This document shows, piece after piece, positions 62,252-64,000 of a DNA stretch of 64,000 bases. The translations under genes were made by a program, and so were the position numbers. This DNA comes from Massilia sp. ST3 (lineage in GTDB: Bacteria; Pseudomonadota; Gammaproteobacteria; Burkholderiales; Burkholderiaceae_D). Location of the stretch: the NCBI RefSeq assembly GCF_018119405.1, contig NZ_JAGPWC010000002.1, positions 1-64,000 of the forward strand, given 5' to 3'. Numbering within the stretch: position 1 is the stretch's first letter; each line of letters opens with the position of its first letter. Under the pieces are notes generated by a model, which was not told the DNA's origin, did no database searches, and worked only from the letters and a program-made list of their open reading frames with translations.

Positions 62252-63319
62252 ATGAAGAAGTCCATCCTTGCGCTCGCCGTCCCGGCAGCGCTTTTCCTGA
62301 ACCATTCCGCCAGCGCCCAGACCAATGTCCAGGTGTACGGCCTGATCGACGCCGGCGTCGAGGCGGTGAATCACGCCGATCCCGAGGCCGGCGGCGGCAG
62401 CCTGGTCCGCGTGGTTTCGGGCGGCAAGAACACCTCGCGCTGGGGCCTGCGCGGCAGCGAAGACCTGGGCGGCGGCCTGAAGGCCGTGTTCAACCTCGAA
62501 GGCGGCATCCTGCTCGACACCGGCGCCGCCGACGGCCCGCTGTTCAAGCGCCAGGCCAACGTCGGCCTGGAGGGCGGCTTCGGGCGCGTGCTCATCGGGC
62601 GTTCCTTCACCACCACCTATGACCTGGTGATCAAGTTCGACCCGATGGGCTTCGCGCCGAACTATTCCTGGGCCACCAGCGGCGGCGCCACCGGGCCGTC
62701 GAAGTACGGCATGACGACCTCCTTCGATAACCAGGTCAAGTACACCGGCAGCACCGGCAACTTCACCTACGGCGCCACGGTCGGCCTGGGCGAACAGGCG
62801 GGCGAGTCGGCCGATGGACGCAAGTATGCGCTCGGCGGCTCCTGGTTCAAGGACGGCCTGGGCCTGATGGCGGCCTACGAACAGGTGAACGGCAACGCGG
62901 CCGCGGCCGGCGGCGGCCGCGACAAGACCACGGCCCTGCACCTGGGCGCCGACTACAGGAGCGGCCAATGGCGCTACACCGGCGGCATGCGCCGCTATGA
63001 ACGCGACGCCGCCCAGGCGGCAAGCGCCGGCCTGCGCGGCGATACCTGGTGGGGCGGCGTCACCTATTTGGTCGACAACGTGACCCTGACCGGCGCCGTC
63101 TACCACATCAATACCAGGAACCTGCCCGCCGCGCGCGACGCCGACCCGACCATGTTCGTGGCGCGCGGCATGCTCAACCTGTCCAAGCGCACCTGGCTCT
63201 ACCTGTCGGCCGCCCACGCCAGGGCCAGGAACGGCCAGCCGGTCGGCCTGTCGCGCGACGATCCGGGCGCCGCCGACACGCAGACCGGCATCACCGCCGG
63301 CATCCAGCACCGCTTCTGA
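62252..63319 (+). CDS. Gram-negative porin (Burkholderiales type)
   Basis: 355 residues. The signal peptide MKKSILALAVPAALFLNHSA is cleaved before QTNVQVYGLIDAGVEAV, the standard porin start. A TSRWGLRGSEDLGGGLKAVF segment and C-terminal GIQHRF (terminal Phe) mark a 16-strand trimeric porin. It probably admits tricarboxylates, as OpdH does in Pseudomonas; this is inferred from the promoter shared with the CitMHS gene and the flanking tctD and tctC-like genes. The start follows GGAG. Confidence 0.93.
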   Translation: MKKSILALAVPAALFLNHSASAQTNVQVYGLIDAGVEAVNHADPEAGGGSLVRVVSGGKNTSRWGLRGSEDLGGGLKAVFNLEGGILLDTGAADGPLFKRQANVGLEGGFGRVLIGRSFTTTYDLVIKFDPMGFAPNYSWATSGGATGPSKYGMTTSFDNQVKYTGSTGNFTYGATVGLGEQAGESADGRKYALGGSWFKDGLGLMAAYEQVNGNAAAAGGGRDKTTALHLGADYRSGQWRYTGGMRRYERDAAQAASAGLRGDTWWGGVTYLVDNVTLTGAVYHINTRNLPAARDADPTMFVARGMLNLSKRTWLYLSAAHARARNGQPVGLSRDDPGAADTQTGITAGIQHRF

Positions 63320-63353
63320 GCGGGCCGGGGTTCGACGCGCTATGATTGGGCGC

Positions 63354-64000
63354 ATGAGCACATTGCGCATCTTCCTGTCCTCCTGCCTGGCGCTGGCCTG
63401 CGCGCAGGCGGCCGGCGCCGAATGCCTGGTGCCGTCCAAGCCCGGCGGCGCGATGGACCTGACCTGCAAGCTGGCGCAACAGGCATTGCGCGCCGAAGCG
63501 GGCGCCGTTCCCCTGAAGCTGAGCTACATGCCTGGCGGGGTCGGCGCGGTGGCCTGGCACACCCTGGTCTCCCAGCGCCGCGCCGAGCCGGACACCCTGG
63601 TCGCTTTCTCCGGCGGCTCGGTGCTCAACCTGGCGCGCGGCAAGTTTGGCAAGGCCAGCATCGACGACGTGCGCTGGGTCGCGGCCTTCGGCGCCGACTA
63701 CGGCATGGTGGCCGTGCGCGCCGATTCGCCTTACCGCACCCTGGACGCGCTGCTGAAGGCGATCAAGCGCGATCCGCAGCGGGTGACGATCGGCATGTCC
63801 GGCACCATCGGCAGCCAGGACTGGATGAAGATGGCGCTGCTGGTGCACATGGCCGGGCTCGAAGCGCGCAAGATGCGTTTCGTCGCGCTGGAAGGCGGCG
63901 GCGAGCAGTTCGTGGCGATGCAGGCCGGCCATGTGCAGGCGATCTCGGGCGACACTTCGGAAGCCCTGCTGTATGCGGGAGACAGGAAGGTGAGGGTGCT
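63354..64000 (+). CDS. Bug-family (TctC-like) periplasmic binding protein, 3' end cut by window edge
   Basis: 215 codons visible and open to the right edge. A signal peptide (FLSSCLALACAQAAGA) precedes ECLVPSKPGGAMDLTCKLAQ, the conserved PxKPGGxxD start of Bug/TctC binding proteins. Later segments (SYMPGGVGAVAWHTLVSQ, IGMSGTIGSQDWMKMALL) fit. These proteins bind tricarboxylates or other organic acids for TctAB transporters. It follows the porin gene by 34 bp, so co-transcription is likely; tctA/B would be expected further right. Confidence 0.88.
   Translation, partial: MSTLRIFLSSCLALACAQAAGAECLVPSKPGGAMDLTCKLAQQALRAEAGAVPLKLSYMPGGVGAVAWHTLVSQRRAEPDTLVAFSGGSVLNLARGKFGKASIDDVRWVAAFGADYGMVAVRADSPYRTLDALLKAIKRDPQRVTIGMSGTIGSQDWMKMALLVHMAGLEARKMRFVALEGGGEQFVAMQAGHVQAISGDTSEALLYAGDRKVRV

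Overview
The window looks like chromosomal DNA of a high-GC betaproteobacterium, most probably an Oxalobacteraceae member of the Massilia/Telluria type. This is inferred from gene content and protein style, not from a marker gene: a cytochrome bo3 operon followed by RegBA-like regulators, a Burkholderiales-type porin, a Bug-family binding protein, and tyrosine catabolism with a LysR regulator. Coding density is high. No tRNA, rRNA, CRISPR array, prophage or intact transposon was seen. The only clear mobile-element trace is a frameshifted IS1595-type transposase remnant (about 23636-24110).

Layout. 1-6.1 kb: the end of a chemosensory cluster (CheR cut by the left edge, CheW), then a very large multi-domain sensor kinase with its NarL-type response regulator. 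6.3-12.3 kb: a DUF481 outer-membrane protein, a thioredoxin/MFS/GNAT operon, a DUF3606 protein, an MscS channel, an SDR and a small Gly/Ser/Ala-rich exported protein. 12.3-17.6 kb: a subtilisin-like protease divergent from an ECF sigma/anti-sigma pair, a membrane histidine kinase and an M23 peptidase. 17.6-27.3 kb: PBP1A, a CHASE-PAS-GGDEF-EAL protein, a MarR regulator, the IS remnant, a lipoprotein phosphoesterase, a GNAT and a ZIP transporter. 27.3-34.4 kb (minus strand): cyoABCD, SURF1, a RegB/RegA-type redox two-component system and a lipoprotein cytochrome c, closely spaced or overlapping. 34.6-43.5 kb: an MHS transporter, a hypothetical membrane protein, an SDR with its TetR regulator, a ZIP transporter and manganese catalase, a hemerythrin, a patatin and LrgAB. 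43.8-47.4 kb: hppD and a LysR regulator, divergent from hmgA. 47.5-58.2 kb: a CorC-type protein, an Lgt-like/TlpA fusion, a persulfide dioxygenase, a PAS-GGDEF-EAL protein, a 32-residue membrane peptide, a TonB-dependent receptor, a stand-alone fusA and a 35-residue peptide. 58.3-64 kb: CitMHS transporter, TctE/TctD, porin and a TctC-like binding protein (cut by the right edge), which together look like a tricarboxylate uptake and sensing locus.

The most informative non-coding signals are these. (1) A family of about 112-bp imperfect palindromes with an asymmetric core (four good copies and one degenerate copy); two copies supply the stop codon of the upstream gene. (2) Nearly identical promoters in front of the CitMHS gene and the porin gene, with TGAAAG repeats at 11-bp spacing, probably the TctD regulon signature. 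(3) Matching 7-6-7 inverted repeats in front of the tetR gene and the adjacent SDR gene. (4) A 9-11-9 LysR-type box between the LysR gene and hmgA. (5) A G22/C23 palindrome near 58.2 kb that is probably a sequencing or assembly artefact at a hairpin-forming locus.
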